Below are positions 41,340 through 50,213 of a stretch of DNA of 64,000 nt, piece by piece (the stretch's first letter is position 1; each line of letters opens with the position of its first letter). The DNA comes from Cupriavidus sp. P-10 (GTDB lineage Bacteria > Pseudomonadota > Gammaproteobacteria > Burkholderiales > Burkholderiaceae), in NCBI RefSeq assembly GCF_003402535.2, contig NZ_AP025171.1, positions 2,480,001 to 2,544,000 on the forward strand. Direction: 5' to 3'. The notes under the pieces are model-generated. The model searched no databases and was not told the origin of the DNA. It worked only from the letters and a program-made list of their open reading frames with translations. A program made the position numbers and the translations under genes.

Positions 41340-43670
41340 TCAGTGGGATGATGGATACAGGTTGCTGAGCTGCAATTGGCTATTCGGCAGGGTCGGCAAG
41401 GCAAAGTCCTTCCCGTCCGGACCTTCGAACGTAAAGGACGCGGCTTTCACCTTGAAGGCGCCGGAGCAATGGAAGGTGGCGCTGTGATTGTCGAAGACGA
41501 GGTAAGCACCGCTGCTGCCTATCACAGCCTTCTTGGCAGCATTGATCACCACGTCCTCGCTGGCGCTGGCGATATGGACCTGCTTGTGGGCGAACACATC
41601 CATCGCATCGGCCTGCGCCTGGATCTCGACCTTGCCTTTCGCGGCGAAAACCTTGATGCCGCACCTTGAGGCGAACAGGGACAGCGCTTCACCGGCGGCA
41701 ATGGCGATTTTCGCCAGGGCGCTGACATTGAAGCCCGCCTTGGTGGCGACGTTGACATCCCGCCCGGCTGCGACCGATACCCGGTCCGGCGTGGTGACGG
41801 CCACCCCGTTTGGGGCGGCTAGCATCATGACGGCCTGCTTGAGGTCGTTCAGGCTGTCACGCAACCATCCGTTCTCGGCTTTCAGGTCCGCGATTTCGGC
41901 CTTCGACTGACTGGCCGCGTTCATCAGTCCCTGTGCTTGAGCAAGGATCGAGCGCATTTCGTTCATGGCTGCAGTCATGTCAAGCTGCTGGCCGTTGGCC
42001 TGCTGCTGTGTCCACGCCGTAACCAGAATGCCCCGACCGCCGCGCACCGCACCTTTGAGGTCGGTGCGTAGTTCGAACCCTTCGCCGCGCTTCTTCTTAG
42101 TGTGGTCAACCAGGCAGCCCAGGTTGAGCTGGGTCTTGCCACCGTATTCGGTCGACAGCTTGATTCCTTCCTGCCCCTCCCAGTCCTCGAAGCGCAGCTT
42201 GTTGTTGCTCTGCGTACGGATCACGTTGCGCGACAACCACCGGTCCTGGTTGGTGATCAGGTCCGTGTGCTGGCTGTTGTGCTGTACGTGCGCGATATAC
42301 GGCTTGTTCGGATTGCCGTCACGGAAGGCCACGTCCACATAGGTGCCGTCGATCAGCGGGAAATGGAAGCCCGTCTGGTTCGCCCCCGCGAACGGCTTGG
42401 CAAACGCCAGCGGCACGCTCTCTCCGCCGTTGGGCCATTCCTCGAAATCCAGATCGAAGCGGACCACGTAGCGGCCATCCTGCGTGAGGTAGGCATACTT
42501 GTACTCGCCCGGCGAGGTGATGCGCGCGCTGAGCGTGCCGGCAATGCGCGGCCAGTTGGCCTCGTCCAGAGGCAGGCGGAAGCGCCGGTCCGAGGGGATC
42601 GCCCGATAGGTGTTGCGGTAGGCCGCATCGCGCGCGCCGCTGTGGATGACCTCGGTGACGACCTGTCCGTTGGGCGCGTCAGGCAGCGCGTAGTCCATGC
42701 GCAGGATGCGCGCCGGGCACAGCGCCAGCACATTACTCTCGCCCGCGTAGACCAACTGTTCGGCAAACTCCGCCTCGTGGCGCAGCAGCGCCTCCCACTT
42801 TCCCCCCTCGAAGTCCAGGTGGTGCGTGCCGTAGACGTAGGACTGGCCGTAGGTTGTCTTCTCCTTGCGCGCGACGTTGGCCTCGCCGGTGGGTCGCTCC
42901 CACGCCTTGTCGGGGTTGAAGTCCGCGACCCGGAACGACTCGGGGATGGTCCTGGCATGGGTCGTGAGCGAGAACACTGTTTCCTGCCCGGACTCCAGTC
43001 CTGCCGTCTCGCGGTATGGCACGCGCAGTTCAGGCTGGTAGAGGTAGTGGTCGATGTCGTCGGCGAACACGATCATCTCGCCGAACTTGCCGGGGGTGAA
43101 GTAGCAATACAGGCCCTCCTGCACCATCAGCAGCCGGATATAGTCCCAATCCGACATCTGGTATTGCATGCGGAAGGCGTGCGGCGGGTATTTGCGGCGT
43201 GTCTTGAAGACGAACCGGTGGCCCTTGAGGTCGTGCCGGCGCAGGATCGCCTCGATGATTTGCGGAGCGGTCTGCTGCTGGTAGATGCGGCTGGCGCGTG
43301 TGAGCCGCAACCGCGCGACCAGCGGCTCGACCACGATCTCGTAGCCACAGAAATCGCGGGTCTGGCGGGTCTGGCTGAAGTGGGTGATGCACCCCGCGAA
43401 CTTGCGCGGCTCGCTGCCATCGGCGGGAGCGATCAGGAAGGTGGCTTCCTTGCCCAGGTAGTCGGCACGGTCGAGCGCAAGCGGGTGCGTGAGTTGGATG
43501 GTGACGACATAGGGGGCGCCCATCCGTTCCACCGCTTCGAAGGACACCACCGACAGCGCGGCGGCGCTGGCCGTGCCGGGTACTTCGAGGAAGTAAGCCT
43601 GCCGCCCGGTGGTCAGCTCGTTGAGTGCGCGGGCGCCGGGAGCCTTGAGTTCGTCAAATCCTTCCGCCAT
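41340..43670 (-). CDS. vgrG: VgrG spike protein of the type VI secretion system
   Basis: The protein has 776 residues. Residues about 25-370 correspond to the gp27-like base (SFEAVERMGAPYVVTIQLTH, the MQYQMSDWDYIRLLMVQEGL signature) and about 385-500 to the gp5-like OB fold (FPLIDGTYVDVAFRDGNPNK). About 555-610 is a helical, possibly coiled segment (MNEMRSILAQAQGLMNAAS). The C-terminal part is a DUF2345-like repetitive beta region (VSVAAGRDVNVATKAGFNVS). VgrG trimers form the puncturing spike and carry the effector encoded next to it. It is the first gene of the island operon. Confidence 0.93.
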   Translation of the reverse strand: MAEGFDELKAPGARALNELTTGRQAYFLEVPGTASAAALSVVSFEAVERMGAPYVVTIQLTHPLALDRADYLGKEATFLIAPADGSEPRKFAGCITHFSQTRQTRDFCGYEIVVEPLVARLRLTRASRIYQQQTAPQIIEAILRRHDLKGHRFVFKTRRKYPPHAFRMQYQMSDWDYIRLLMVQEGLYCYFTPGKFGEMIVFADDIDHYLYQPELRVPYRETAGLESGQETVFSLTTHARTIPESFRVADFNPDKAWERPTGEANVARKEKTTYGQSYVYGTHHLDFEGGKWEALLRHEAEFAEQLVYAGESNVLALCPARILRMDYALPDAPNGQVVTEVIHSGARDAAYRNTYRAIPSDRRFRLPLDEANWPRIAGTLSARITSPGEYKYAYLTQDGRYVVRFDLDFEEWPNGGESVPLAFAKPFAGANQTGFHFPLIDGTYVDVAFRDGNPNKPYIAHVQHNSQHTDLITNQDRWLSRNVIRTQSNNKLRFEDWEGQEGIKLSTEYGGKTQLNLGCLVDHTKKKRGEGFELRTDLKGAVRGGRGILVTAWTQQQANGQQLDMTAAMNEMRSILAQAQGLMNAASQSKAEIADLKAENGWLRDSLNDLKQAVMMLAAPNGVAVTTPDRVSVAAGRDVNVATKAGFNVSALAKIAIAAGEALSLFASRCGIKVFAAKGKVEIQAQADAMDVFAHKQVHIASASEDVVINAAKKAVIGSSGAYLVFDNHSATFHCSGAFKVKAASFTFEGPDGKDFALPTLPNSQLQLSNLYPSSH

Positions 43671-44003
43671 TCTTGTTCACTCCGCTTTCGCCATACCGTT
43701 ACGCTTGGTACTTCGTGCCAGGTTGGACATTCGCTGCCGCAGGCAGCCAGGGATTGGCAATTTTGCGGAGCAATCGCTGCGCCCGCATTTGAGACGCGTC
43801 AATACATGGCGAATGGTATGGAAGGGAGCGCGCTGCGGAATATCGGACGTTTCCTAAAAATCATTCGATCATGCGGAAATCAGGTTCTAGAGAATCTGAA
43901 TTCCCCAGAATGATTTTTTTTTCGTGCATGCAGACGAACGAATGCCGGCGCGCCGGAATCTCCCCGCGACGTCGTGACAATTATTTGCAAGACGATTAAA
44001 CGC
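43671..44003. other. AT-rich upstream region of the vgrG island with a long inverted repeat
   Basis: No gene is convincing here. AAAAATCATTC (43856-43866) and its exact complement GAATGATTTTT (43908-43918) face each other across 41 bases, which also contain AGATTCTCTAGAACC-like AT-rich sequence. The right arm runs into eight Ts on the plus strand. The region lies about 190-250 bases upstream of vgrG and is the likely regulatory region of the island; H-NS-type silencing of such an AT-rich patch is possible. Confidence 0.4.
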
Positions 44004-44099
44004 TCAGTGCGCGCGGAAATCGCGCCGACAGCCCCGCACGTCCCAGGTCTCGATGTTGACGGAACCGCCTTCGAGGGTGACGTGAATGTAGGCGCTCAT
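44004..44099 (-). CDS. Possible 31-residue small protein or gene remnant
   Basis: The frame MSAYIHVTLEGGSVNIETWD... ends in RRDFRAH and has the alternating pattern of a beta strand and real-protein amino-acid usage, with high third-position GC. There is no good ribosome binding site. It may be the tail of a degraded gene at the edge of the vgrG island. Function unknown. Confidence 0.25.
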   Translation of the reverse strand: MSAYIHVTLEGGSVNIETWDVRGCRRDFRAH

Positions 44100-44244
44100 C
44101 GCATCGGCGGCGCAGGCCGGAGGGGATGGGAGAGATGGCCGACGTGGCCGGTCTTTGGAAAACGGCACACAGGATCCTTGAAAGCCCGCCGCTCATTGTC
44201 ACGGGAGGGTGGCCGGCCCGACGACGAGGGGAGCAAACCAGCCG

Positions 44245-44505
44245 CTAGCCCCCCGCCAGCGCCTGCAGGATATGCACCTCATCCGTTTCCCGCAGCGGCG
44301 CATCCAGCCGCATTAACTGGGTCCGATTCACGAACACCCGGATATACGGCCGCAACTTCCCCTGCTCATCGACAATGCGAAACCGCATACCCGGAAACTG
44401 CCGGTCGAGGTCGTCCAGCAGCGCGCCGATGCTCTCTCCTTGGGCTTCCACGTACTCGCGCTGTCCGGTATAGGAAAACAACGGCGTGGCGATGCGGACT
44501 TGCAT
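44245..44505 (-). CDS. MoaD/ThiS-family ubiquitin-like sulfur carrier
   Basis: The ATG at 44505 gives 86 residues with the beta-grasp pattern of MoaD/ThiS and a C-terminal ILQALAGG, ending in the di-glycine that is activated as a thiocarboxylate in sulfur carriers. No molybdopterin or thiamine genes are near. It follows 13 bases after an Asp-box repeat protein and so probably functions with it or in a dedicated sulfur-transfer step. Confidence 0.8.
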   Translation of the reverse strand: MQVRIATPLFSYTGQREYVEAQGESIGALLDDLDRQFPGMRFRIVDEQGKLRPYIRVFVNRTQLMRLDAPLRETDEVHILQALAGG

Positions 44506-44518
44506 GGCTGCGCTCCGC

Positions 44519-45667
44519 TCAGGCCGGCCGCGCCACGCTGACGGCGTAGACCTGCGGCAGGTGGCTGGCGATGCAGCGCCAGTGCTCGCCCTCATCGACA
44601 CTGGCCCAGATCTCGCCGCCGGTGGTGCCGAAGTACACGCCCACCGGCCCATGGCTGTCAGTGGCCATGGCCTGCCGCTTTACCGTGAACCAGCCCTGCT
44701 CGGGCGGCAGGCCGCGGTCCTGGCGCTGCCAGGTTTCGCCGGCGTCGTGGGTGACATAGGCCGCTGGCTGGCCGCCCGGACTGACACGCGGCCAGACATC
44801 GCTGCCGTCCATCGGGAACACCCACACCGTGCGCGCATCCCGCGGGTGCGCGACGATCGGGAAGCCGATGTCGCCCACCTCGGCGGGCATTGCCTCGCCA
44901 ATGCGCTTCCATACGCCTTCGCGCCGGTCCATGCGATAGATGCCGCAATGGTTCTGCTGGTAGAGGATGTCGGGATTGGCCGGGTGCTGCAGCACGCAGT
45001 GCGGGTCCTGGCCGTATTCCGGATTGGGGTCGGGCAGGAAGAGGGCCAGGCTGCCGCGGTTCAACGGCTGCCAGTTGGCGCCCGCGTCGGTGCTCTCGAA
45101 CACGCCGCCGCTGGACATGCCGATGTAGAGATGGCGCTTGTCGCGCGGGTCGACCAGCACGGAATGCATCTTGGGGCCGTCGGGCGTGCCGTCCTGCTCG
45201 CCGCCGGTCCAGTTGCGCCACATCGGGTTGTCGTTGAAGCCCGACACGGGCTCCCACGAGGCGCCGTGGTCGGTGCTGCGGAACAGCCCCTGCGGCGAAG
45301 TGCCGGCATACCAGGCGCCGGGTTCGCTGGCGTGGCCGGGGGTAAGCCAGAACACATGGTCGACCACGCGGCCGGACTCGCCTTCTGGCGCCTTGTCGAA
45401 CGCGGGCGGACGCGCGGCTTCGGTCCAGTTGCGCCCGCCGTCCGCGGAGCGGAATACCGTCGGGCCAAGGTGGCCGGTACGCGCGGCCATCAGCATCCGC
45501 GACGGCTCGCGGGGATCCTGCACGATGTGGTGGATGGTGTGGCCAAGGAAAGTAGGACCTGCCACCTGCCAGTGGCCGCGGCCAGCGTCGCTGGTCAAAG
45601 TCCACGCACCCTTGGTGGTGGCGACCAGCAGCGTGATCGGGCCGGTTTCGGGGGACGTCGTCATCAT
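44519..45667 (-). CDS. Asp-box (BNR/sialidase-like) repeat beta-propeller protein
   Basis: From the ATG at 45667 (or the adjacent one at 45664) the protein has 382 residues; a CAGGAG site lies just upstream. It contains five Asp-box motifs of the form SxDxGxxW (RSADGGRNW, RSTDHGASW, ESTDAGANW, THDAGETW, SVDEGEHW), marking a sialidase-type beta-propeller. No signal peptide is seen, so it would be cytoplasmic. Catalytic sialidase residues are not evident and true sialidase activity is unlikely. It is paired with the MoaD-like gene; the joint role is unknown. Confidence 0.82.
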   Translation of the reverse strand: MMTTSPETGPITLLVATTKGAWTLTSDAGRGHWQVAGPTFLGHTIHHIVQDPREPSRMLMAARTGHLGPTVFRSADGGRNWTEAARPPAFDKAPEGESGRVVDHVFWLTPGHASEPGAWYAGTSPQGLFRSTDHGASWEPVSGFNDNPMWRNWTGGEQDGTPDGPKMHSVLVDPRDKRHLYIGMSSGGVFESTDAGANWQPLNRGSLALFLPDPNPEYGQDPHCVLQHPANPDILYQQNHCGIYRMDRREGVWKRIGEAMPAEVGDIGFPIVAHPRDARTVWVFPMDGSDVWPRVSPGGQPAAYVTHDAGETWQRQDRGLPPEQGWFTVKRQAMATDSHGPVGVYFGTTGGEIWASVDEGEHWRCIASHLPQVYAVSVARPA

Positions 45668-45890
45668 GGCTCCTGCGGGAAGGCCGTTGAACGATGCTTC
45701 CGAGTCTAGTACATGTAGACAGTGTTCACAATTGAGATTCGTGCTGACGCTATCGGCGAGGGCACGTCGCAACTGCATTCCACCAGTGGGTAGGCAGCAG
45801 ATAAAAGCGGATATCTGCACGTTAGCTGGACATCGCCGCGCAAATATGGCATAAGCGTGGTTCCCTCTTATTCCCGACTCACCGCGCCCC
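45668..45890. other. Divergent promoter region
   Basis: No gene is seen. The patch TAGTACATGTAGACAGTGTTC (about 45707-45728) includes the palindrome GTACATGTA-like core and is the most AT-rich part, 40-60 bases upstream of the Asp-box protein start. It probably carries the promoter for that gene; the rightward small gene starts at 45891. Confidence 0.3.
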
Positions 45891-46070
45891 ATGTCTCGCA
45901 TCGTCCGCTTCGCCGCATCGAACCGCCCGGCCCTGCCGGCGGCGGCGTTCGCCATGACCGCGCAGCAACCGGGCTACGCCATTGACCACGCCGCCTCCGG
46001 CGTGGTCCGCAGCGCCGTGCTTTTCCTGGCCGTGCGGGCAGCTCGGGACACTACCCTCCAGCAGACCTGA
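45891..46070 (+). CDS. Small hypothetical protein, 59 residues
   Basis: The frame MSRIVRFAASNRPALPAAAF... continues through AIDHAASGVVRSAVLFLAVR to a TGA at 46068-46070. It has a mildly hydrophobic C-terminal helix that could touch a membrane. The ribosome binding site is weak. It is the first of three rightward frames (59 residues, 24 residues, then a 210-residue protein). No family recognised. Confidence 0.45.
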   Translation: MSRIVRFAASNRPALPAAAFAMTAQQPGYAIDHAASGVVRSAVLFLAVRAARDTTLQQT

Positions 46071-46144
46071 GCTTCCCCGCACGGCACATGGCGCGGATTG
46101 CCATCCGGCATCCGCTTGATCATGCAGCCAGGAGAAAGCCAGCC

Positions 46145-46219
46145 ATGCCTCAGCTCTACCGCCAAACCCTTCTTGCCATGGCGGCGCTCGCCGCCCTTTA
46201 TCTGCTCCTCGAAGCCTGA
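46145..46219 (+). CDS. Tiny single-helix membrane protein, 24 residues
   Basis: The frame is basic at the start (MPQLYRQ) then hydrophobic (TLLAMAALAALYLLLEA) and ends in TGA at 46217-46219. A strong GGAGAAAG ribosome binding site lies 6 bases before the ATG, unusual for a chance frame. Ten bases later the next gene starts. It could be a genuine small membrane protein or a translational-coupling leader for the following gene. Confidence 0.45.
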   Translation: MPQLYRQTLLAMAALAALYLLLEA

Positions 46220-46228
46220 GGCGCAGCC

Positions 46229-46861
46229 ATGGTCCCGTTTCCTTCACTGGGCCCGATGTTGGCCCCGACGCCGGCCCTGACGCGTCCGCTGGCTTTGCGC
46301 ATCGACGTGGAACTCGCCCCGGGTGAGATCGAGCGCGAACTGGACGCGCTCCACGATCGCATCCACCGGCCCGGCGACCGCCTGCACGGCATGCCCGCAC
46401 TACCGGCGGGCACGCCGGCGCTACGGCTACGCTACCGCGAAGCCGACGGCGAGTACTACGTGTATGTGGAAGACGTGATCCAGAAGCGTCTGGCCGGCTA
46501 TACCGTGTTCAACCGCCTGATCGAGGTGGGCCGGCGCGCCGACCCATGGGTGCGCGCACCGCATACGAAGTTTGCGCCCGCTTACCAGCGCCGCGGCCTG
46601 GCCAAAGCGCTGTACCGCTGGGCGCTGGACGGGGGGCTATGCCTGCTGAGCGGCGCCCGCCAGTCGGCCGGCGCGCATGCGCTGTGGCAAGTCCTTGGCG
46701 CGGATTACGCCGGCGGCTACGTCGACCTACGGCAGAAGACGCTGACATGGCTGGGCGAGACGGTCAGCCCACCGGAGCGCGAAGGCCTGCATACGCGCCG
46801 GCTGCTGCTGGGCCGTGGCTGCACCCTGCAGGCGTTCATGGCGCGTACCGGCATGTACTGA
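46229..46861 (+). CDS. Hypothetical protein with a GNAT-like segment
   Basis: The protein has 210 residues. The segment FAPAYQRRGLAKALYRWALD looks like the acetyl-CoA-binding Q/RxxGxG/A region of GNAT acetyltransferases, preceded by strands (RLRYREADGEYYVYVEDVI, RLAGYTVFNRLIEV). Overall similarity is weak and the donor and acceptor are unknown. It is coupled to the tiny upstream frame (9 bases). A GAGG sequence lies 7 bases before the ATG. Confidence 0.6.
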   Translation: MVPFPSLGPMLAPTPALTRPLALRIDVELAPGEIERELDALHDRIHRPGDRLHGMPALPAGTPALRLRYREADGEYYVYVEDVIQKRLAGYTVFNRLIEVGRRADPWVRAPHTKFAPAYQRRGLAKALYRWALDGGLCLLSGARQSAGAHALWQVLGADYAGGYVDLRQKTLTWLGETVSPPEREGLHTRRLLLGRGCTLQAFMARTGMY

Positions 46862-46887
46862 GCGCCGGCTGTACCACGACAACAGCT

Positions 46888-47121
46888 TTACAGGTGGACC
46901 AGCGGCGCCACGGCGCGGGCGTTGTCGAGGTAGAGCGTCCAGCCGCGGGCGAAGTACTCGCGGACACGGGCCGACAGCGAGCGGCCGCTGCCCATGCGGG
47001 CGTAGTAGTCGACCTCGCGCGCCGCTTCGGCGGCAGGTCGGACGCTGGACTTGGCCTGCGGTTTAGCCTGCGATTTGGCTTGGGCGGGTTGACGATAAAG
47101 GGTATCGGCGAGCACTTGCAT
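46888..47121 (-). CDS. Small basic hypothetical protein
   Basis: The protein has 77 residues: an N-terminal MQVLADTLYRQP, a Lys/Gln/Ala repeat (QAKSQAKPQAKSS), then VDYYARMGSGRSLSARVREYF and WTLYLDNARAVAPLV. An AAAGGAAA ribosome binding site precedes the ATG at 47121, supporting translation. It has no signal peptide or known domain. A long structured leader lies upstream (see 47159-47206). Confidence 0.6.
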   Translation of the reverse strand: MQVLADTLYRQPAQAKSQAKPQAKSSVRPAAEAAREVDYYARMGSGRSLSARVREYFARGWTLYLDNARAVAPLVHL

Positions 47122-47599
47122 GGCAATGTTTCCTTTTCCGGATCGGAGGAATGTTTAGTGCCTCGCAATGCACATCCGACCGGATTCCAGTCAGCCGTGC
47201 GAGGCAGTTCAGGGTTATCCCTAGTATAACGAAGTACCTCGGGCGGCATCCGGGTCAGTACCTATAGGCCGTATATGGCTCGCGTGATAATGCCAGGCGC
47301 CCAAAACGCCACCTGGCAACGTTCTTCGACCCCAAGATAACAATCCTCCACTTCCGGTATTCCCCACAACGCATGCCGCGCATTTTGCTGCGGTTATGAC
47401 GACTCCCTCGCGCTCACCTAGCCTTCAGCCTTGCCCAGATCACGCCCGCACAAGAAGGCAACGACAAGCCGGCACACCGATAACAGCGGGTTGGCGAGGC
47501 TCCATGCCCCCAACCGAAAACAGCCAGAACCACGTGAGACAAGCCTGACGACGCGCCGTACGACGGACGTTGCAGCGCCCTGCAAGGAGACAGTTCATC
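47122..47599. other. Intergenic region with a structured leader for the leftward gene
   Basis: No gene is convincing. TGCCTCGCA (47159-47167) pairs exactly with TGCGAGGCA (47198-47206), and between them ATCCG..CGGAT (47174-47185) makes a second palindrome. On the minus strand a TATACT -10-like hexamer is at 47223-47228, so transcription would produce this structure as a 5' leader ending about 38 bases before the start codon. The rest, to 47599, shows nothing I can name apart from the AAGGAGA ribosome binding site of the purine permease. Confidence 0.4.
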
Positions 47600-48994
47600 A
47601 TGATCGAGCAGCCCTATCCGTCGTCAGCGACGGAAGCCGATGCGGCACGCCCCAACGTCCCCGAGGTCCGAAACCGGCTCGACGCCTATTTTGAGATCAC
47701 CGCACGCGGCAGCACCCAGCGCAAGGAAGTGGTGGCGGGTATCACCACCTTCATGGCAATGGTCTACGCGGTCTTCGTCGTGCCCGGCATGCTGGGCAAG
47801 GCCGGCTTCGACACCAGCGCGGTTTTTGTCGCGGTGTGCCTGACCACAGCCTTCGGCTCGCTGCTGATGGGCCTGTGGGCCAAGCTGCCGATCGCGATCG
47901 GATGCGCCATTTCGCTGACTGCGTTCATGGCCTTCGGCCTGGTGCTCGGCCAGGGCCTGTCGCCGGCAGTCGCGCTTGGCGCCGTGTTCCTGATGGGCCT
48001 GATCTTCACCGCGATCTCGGTGACCGGGGTGCGTTCCTGGATCCTGCGCAACCTGCCGGCAGGCGTGGCGCATGGCACGGGCATCGGCATCGGCCTGTTC
48101 CTGCTGCTGATCGCCTCCAATGAAGTCGGTTTGGTGGTCAAGAACGCCCACGCCGGCCTGCCGGTCTCGCTGGGCAAGATCACTTCGTTCCCGGTGGTGA
48201 TGTCGGTGCTCGGCCTGGCCGCAATCTTCGGCCTGGAGCGACGCAAGGTGCCGGGCGGCATCCTGCTGGTGATCATCGCGATCTCGGCGTTGGGCCTGGC
48301 CTTCGATCCGGCGGTGAAGTTCACCGGAGTGTTCGCGCTGCCGTCGCTGAGCGCACCGGGTCACGCCTCGCTGATCGGCGCCATGGACGTGCGCGGCGCG
48401 CTGTCCGCGGCGGTGCTGCCGAGCGTGCTGGCGCTGGTGATGACTGCCGTGTTCGACGCCACCGGCACCATCCGCGCCGTGGCCGGACAGGCCGGGCAGC
48501 TCAATGCCGCCGGCCATATCCACAATGGCGGGCGGGCGCTGACGGCGGACTCGGTCAGCTCGATCTTCTCGGGCTTCTTTGGCGGCGCACCGGCAGCGGC
48601 CTATATCGAATCGACCGTCGGCGTGGCCGCGGGCGCCAAGACCGGCCTGACCGCCGTGGTGGTGGGCCTGCTGTTCGTGGCGGTGATGTTCTTCTCGCCG
48701 CTGGCGGCGCTGGTGCCGTCGTACGCCACCGCGCCGGCGCTGATGTACGTGGGCCTGCTGATGCTGTCCAGCGTCAGCCGCCTGCATATGGACGACATGG
48801 TCGACGCCATGGCCGGCCTGGTCTGCGCGGTGTTTATCGTGCTGACCTGCAATATCGTCACCGGCATCATGCTGGGATTCTGCACCCTGGTGGTGGGCCG
48901 CGTAATCGCCGGCGAATGGCGCAAGCTCAATGTCGGAACCGTCGCCATCGCGGCGGTACTGGCTGCGTTCTATGCCGGCGGCTGGGCGATCTGA
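47600..48994 (+). CDS. AzgA-type NCS2 purine (guanine/hypoxanthine) permease
   Basis: The ATG at 47600 follows AAGGAGA and gives 464 residues. It has about 12-14 membrane segments with AzgA-family landmarks: [20 protein letters not shown] at the N-terminus, [35 protein letters not shown] and [20 protein letters not shown]. Members import hypoxanthine, guanine or adenine with protons. No purine catabolism genes are adjacent. Confidence 0.92.
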   Translation: MIEQPYPSSATEADAARPNVPEVRNRLDAYFEITARGSTQRKEVVAGITTFMAMVYAVFVVPGMLGKAGFDTSAVFVAVCLTTAFGSLLMGLWAKLPIAIGCAISLTAFMAFGLVLGQGLSPAVALGAVFLMGLIFTAISVTGVRSWILRNLPAGVAHGTGIGIGLFLLLIASNEVGLVVKNAHAGLPVSLGKITSFPVVMSVLGLAAIFGLERRKVPGGILLVIIAISALGLAFDPAVKFTGVFALPSLSAPGHASLIGAMDVRGALSAAVLPSVLALVMTAVFDATGTIRAVAGQAGQLNAAGHIHNGGRALTADSVSSIFSGFFGGAPAAAYIESTVGVAAGAKTGLTAVVVGLLFVAVMFFSPLAALVPSYATAPALMYVGLLMLSSVSRLHMDDMVDAMAGLVCAVFIVLTCNIVTGIMLGFCTLVVGRVIAGEWRKLNVGTVAIAAVLAAFYAGGWAI

Positions 48995-49008
48995 TCCTGC
49001 CTGACGCA

Positions 49009-49029
49009 TCCCGGGCAAACTGCCCGGGA
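49009..49029 (+). terminator. First hairpin after the purine permease gene
   Basis: TCCCGGGCA, loop AAC, TGCCCGGGA: a 9-bp perfect stem 14 bases after the permease stop, without a T-run. Confidence 0.55.
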
Positions 49030-49075
49030 CGTCCACGACAAGTTGTCTCCTCCACCGCGATCCAGGTGGATTTCA

Positions 49076-49111
49076 AGCCCGGGCTTCCTGCTTTCCCGGG
49101 CTGTTTTTTTT
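49076..49111 (+). terminator. Rho-independent terminator after the purine permease gene
   Basis: AGCCCGGG and CCCGGGCT form an 8-bp stem with an 11-base loop, followed by GTTTTTTTT. It is a textbook intrinsic terminator for rightward transcription and ends just before the 3' end of the convergent VOC gene. Confidence 0.88.
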
Positions 49112-49121
49112 GGTGCGCGCC

Positions 49122-49532
49122 TTACTGCGCCCCCTGCATTGCCGCCATATCCATGTAGACCAGTTCCCAGACATGGCCATCGAGGTCCTGGAACCCATGC
49201 CCGTACATAAATCCCAGGTCCATCGGCGGCTTGTAGATATTGCCGCCCGCGATCACTGCGGCATTCACCATTTCATCGACACGCGCACGGGTATCCATCG
49301 ACAGGCAGACCAGCACTTCGGTGAATTTGCGCGCATCGCAGATGTCGTTAGGCGAAAAGCTGCGGAACTTGGCTTCGGTCAGCAGCATCACGAAAATGTT
49401 CTCGCCAACGATCATGCAGGTGGCGGTGTCATCGGTAAATTGCGGATTGAAGGCAAAGCCGAGACTGGTAAAGAACTCGATCGACTTTTGCAGGTCGCTT
49501 ACTGGCAAATTGACAAAGATCTGCTGGCTCAT
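49122..49532 (-). CDS. VOC (glyoxalase/bleomycin-resistance) family protein
   Basis: The ATG at 49532 gives 136 residues with the paired beta-alpha-beta-beta-beta modules of the vicinal oxygen chelate fold: FVNLPVSDLQKSIEFFTSLG at the start and GHGFQDLDGHVWELVYMD at the end. This is the DUF1338-unrelated PhnB/lactoylglutathione-lyase-like small type. The substrate is unknown. Confidence 0.85.
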   Translation of the reverse strand: MSQQIFVNLPVSDLQKSIEFFTSLGFAFNPQFTDDTATCMIVGENIFVMLLTEAKFRSFSPNDICDARKFTEVLVCLSMDTRARVDEMVNAAVIAGGNIYKPPMDLGFMYGHGFQDLDGHVWELVYMDMAAMQGAQ

Positions 49533-49808
49533 GGCGTCTCCGGAAACGTTGTGCAACGCAGAGAACCAGTCTAGGTGCAAAAGGCGGCAGCGCCAGCCTT
49601 TTCCATTTCCCGAAAATCGATGGCGGTATTGCCATTGCAGCAAGACCAACACCGCAATGGCGCGCCGTGGTGCGCTATAAAACAGTCCGGCTACGGGCCA
49701 CGACAATCAGTTCGTGCAATCGCCGTTATTTTTTGTAAAATTTTTATGTCAACCGACGCCTGATGTTCTAGTACCATGCAGCCGCCTAAATGCAGAAAGG
49801 GGATATAA

Positions 49809-50123
49809 ATGGCGACATACAAGCAACTCCTGGCTGAGAAGGAAGCGCTGGAAGCCAAGCTGAATGAAGTGCGCGCGACGGAAGTGGCCAGCGTGATCGA
49901 CAAAATCCGCGAATTGATGACCGAATATGGCCTGACCGCGGAAGACATCATGCCCCGGCGCAAGCGCGGCCGCCCCGCAGGTGCCGCCAGCAAGAAGGCG
50001 GCTTCGGGCTCGGCATTGCCGCCCAAATACATGGATCCCAAGACCGGCAAGACCTGGTCCGGCCGTGGCCGCGCCCCGGCATGGCTGGGCAAGCGCCCCG
50101 AGCGCTTCCTGATCGAGCAGTAA
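49809..50123 (+). CDS. H-NS-family nucleoid protein
   Basis: The protein has 104 residues: an N-terminal coiled-coil oligomerisation region (about 1-45, LLAEKEALEAKLNEVR), a basic linker with an AT-hook-like RRKRGRPAG and the C-terminal DNA-binding motif YMDPKTGKTWSGRGRAPAWL. This is the HvrA/Bph3 type of beta-proteobacterial H-NS, which silences AT-rich acquired DNA. AAAGGGGA precedes the start. Upstream, at about 49727-49752, a strongly AT-rich tract (GTTATTTTTTGTAAAATTTT) likely holds its promoter and may be self-bound. Confidence 0.92.
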   Translation: MATYKQLLAEKEALEAKLNEVRATEVASVIDKIRELMTEYGLTAEDIMPRRKRGRPAGAASKKAASGSALPPKYMDPKTGKTWSGRGRAPAWLGKRPERFLIEQ

Positions 50124-50213
50124 CCCCGCGCCACGGGCGGGCGGGGGCCTGCCCGGACGGATCCGCCCGATGCCCGCATCAGGCGCTATCGTCCCGACAT
50201 CGCCCGGGCGCGG

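Noticed and set aside
43974..44549. A 191-codon plus-strand frame upstream of the MoaD-like gene
   Set aside because: Runs through non-coding repeat-like DNA and antisense to the MoaD-like gene; Pro/Arg/Ala-rich without ribosome binding site or domain.
45879..46400. A 173-codon minus-strand frame
   Set aside because: Arg/Gly-rich shadow opposite two small frames and the GNAT-like gene, no ribosome binding site.
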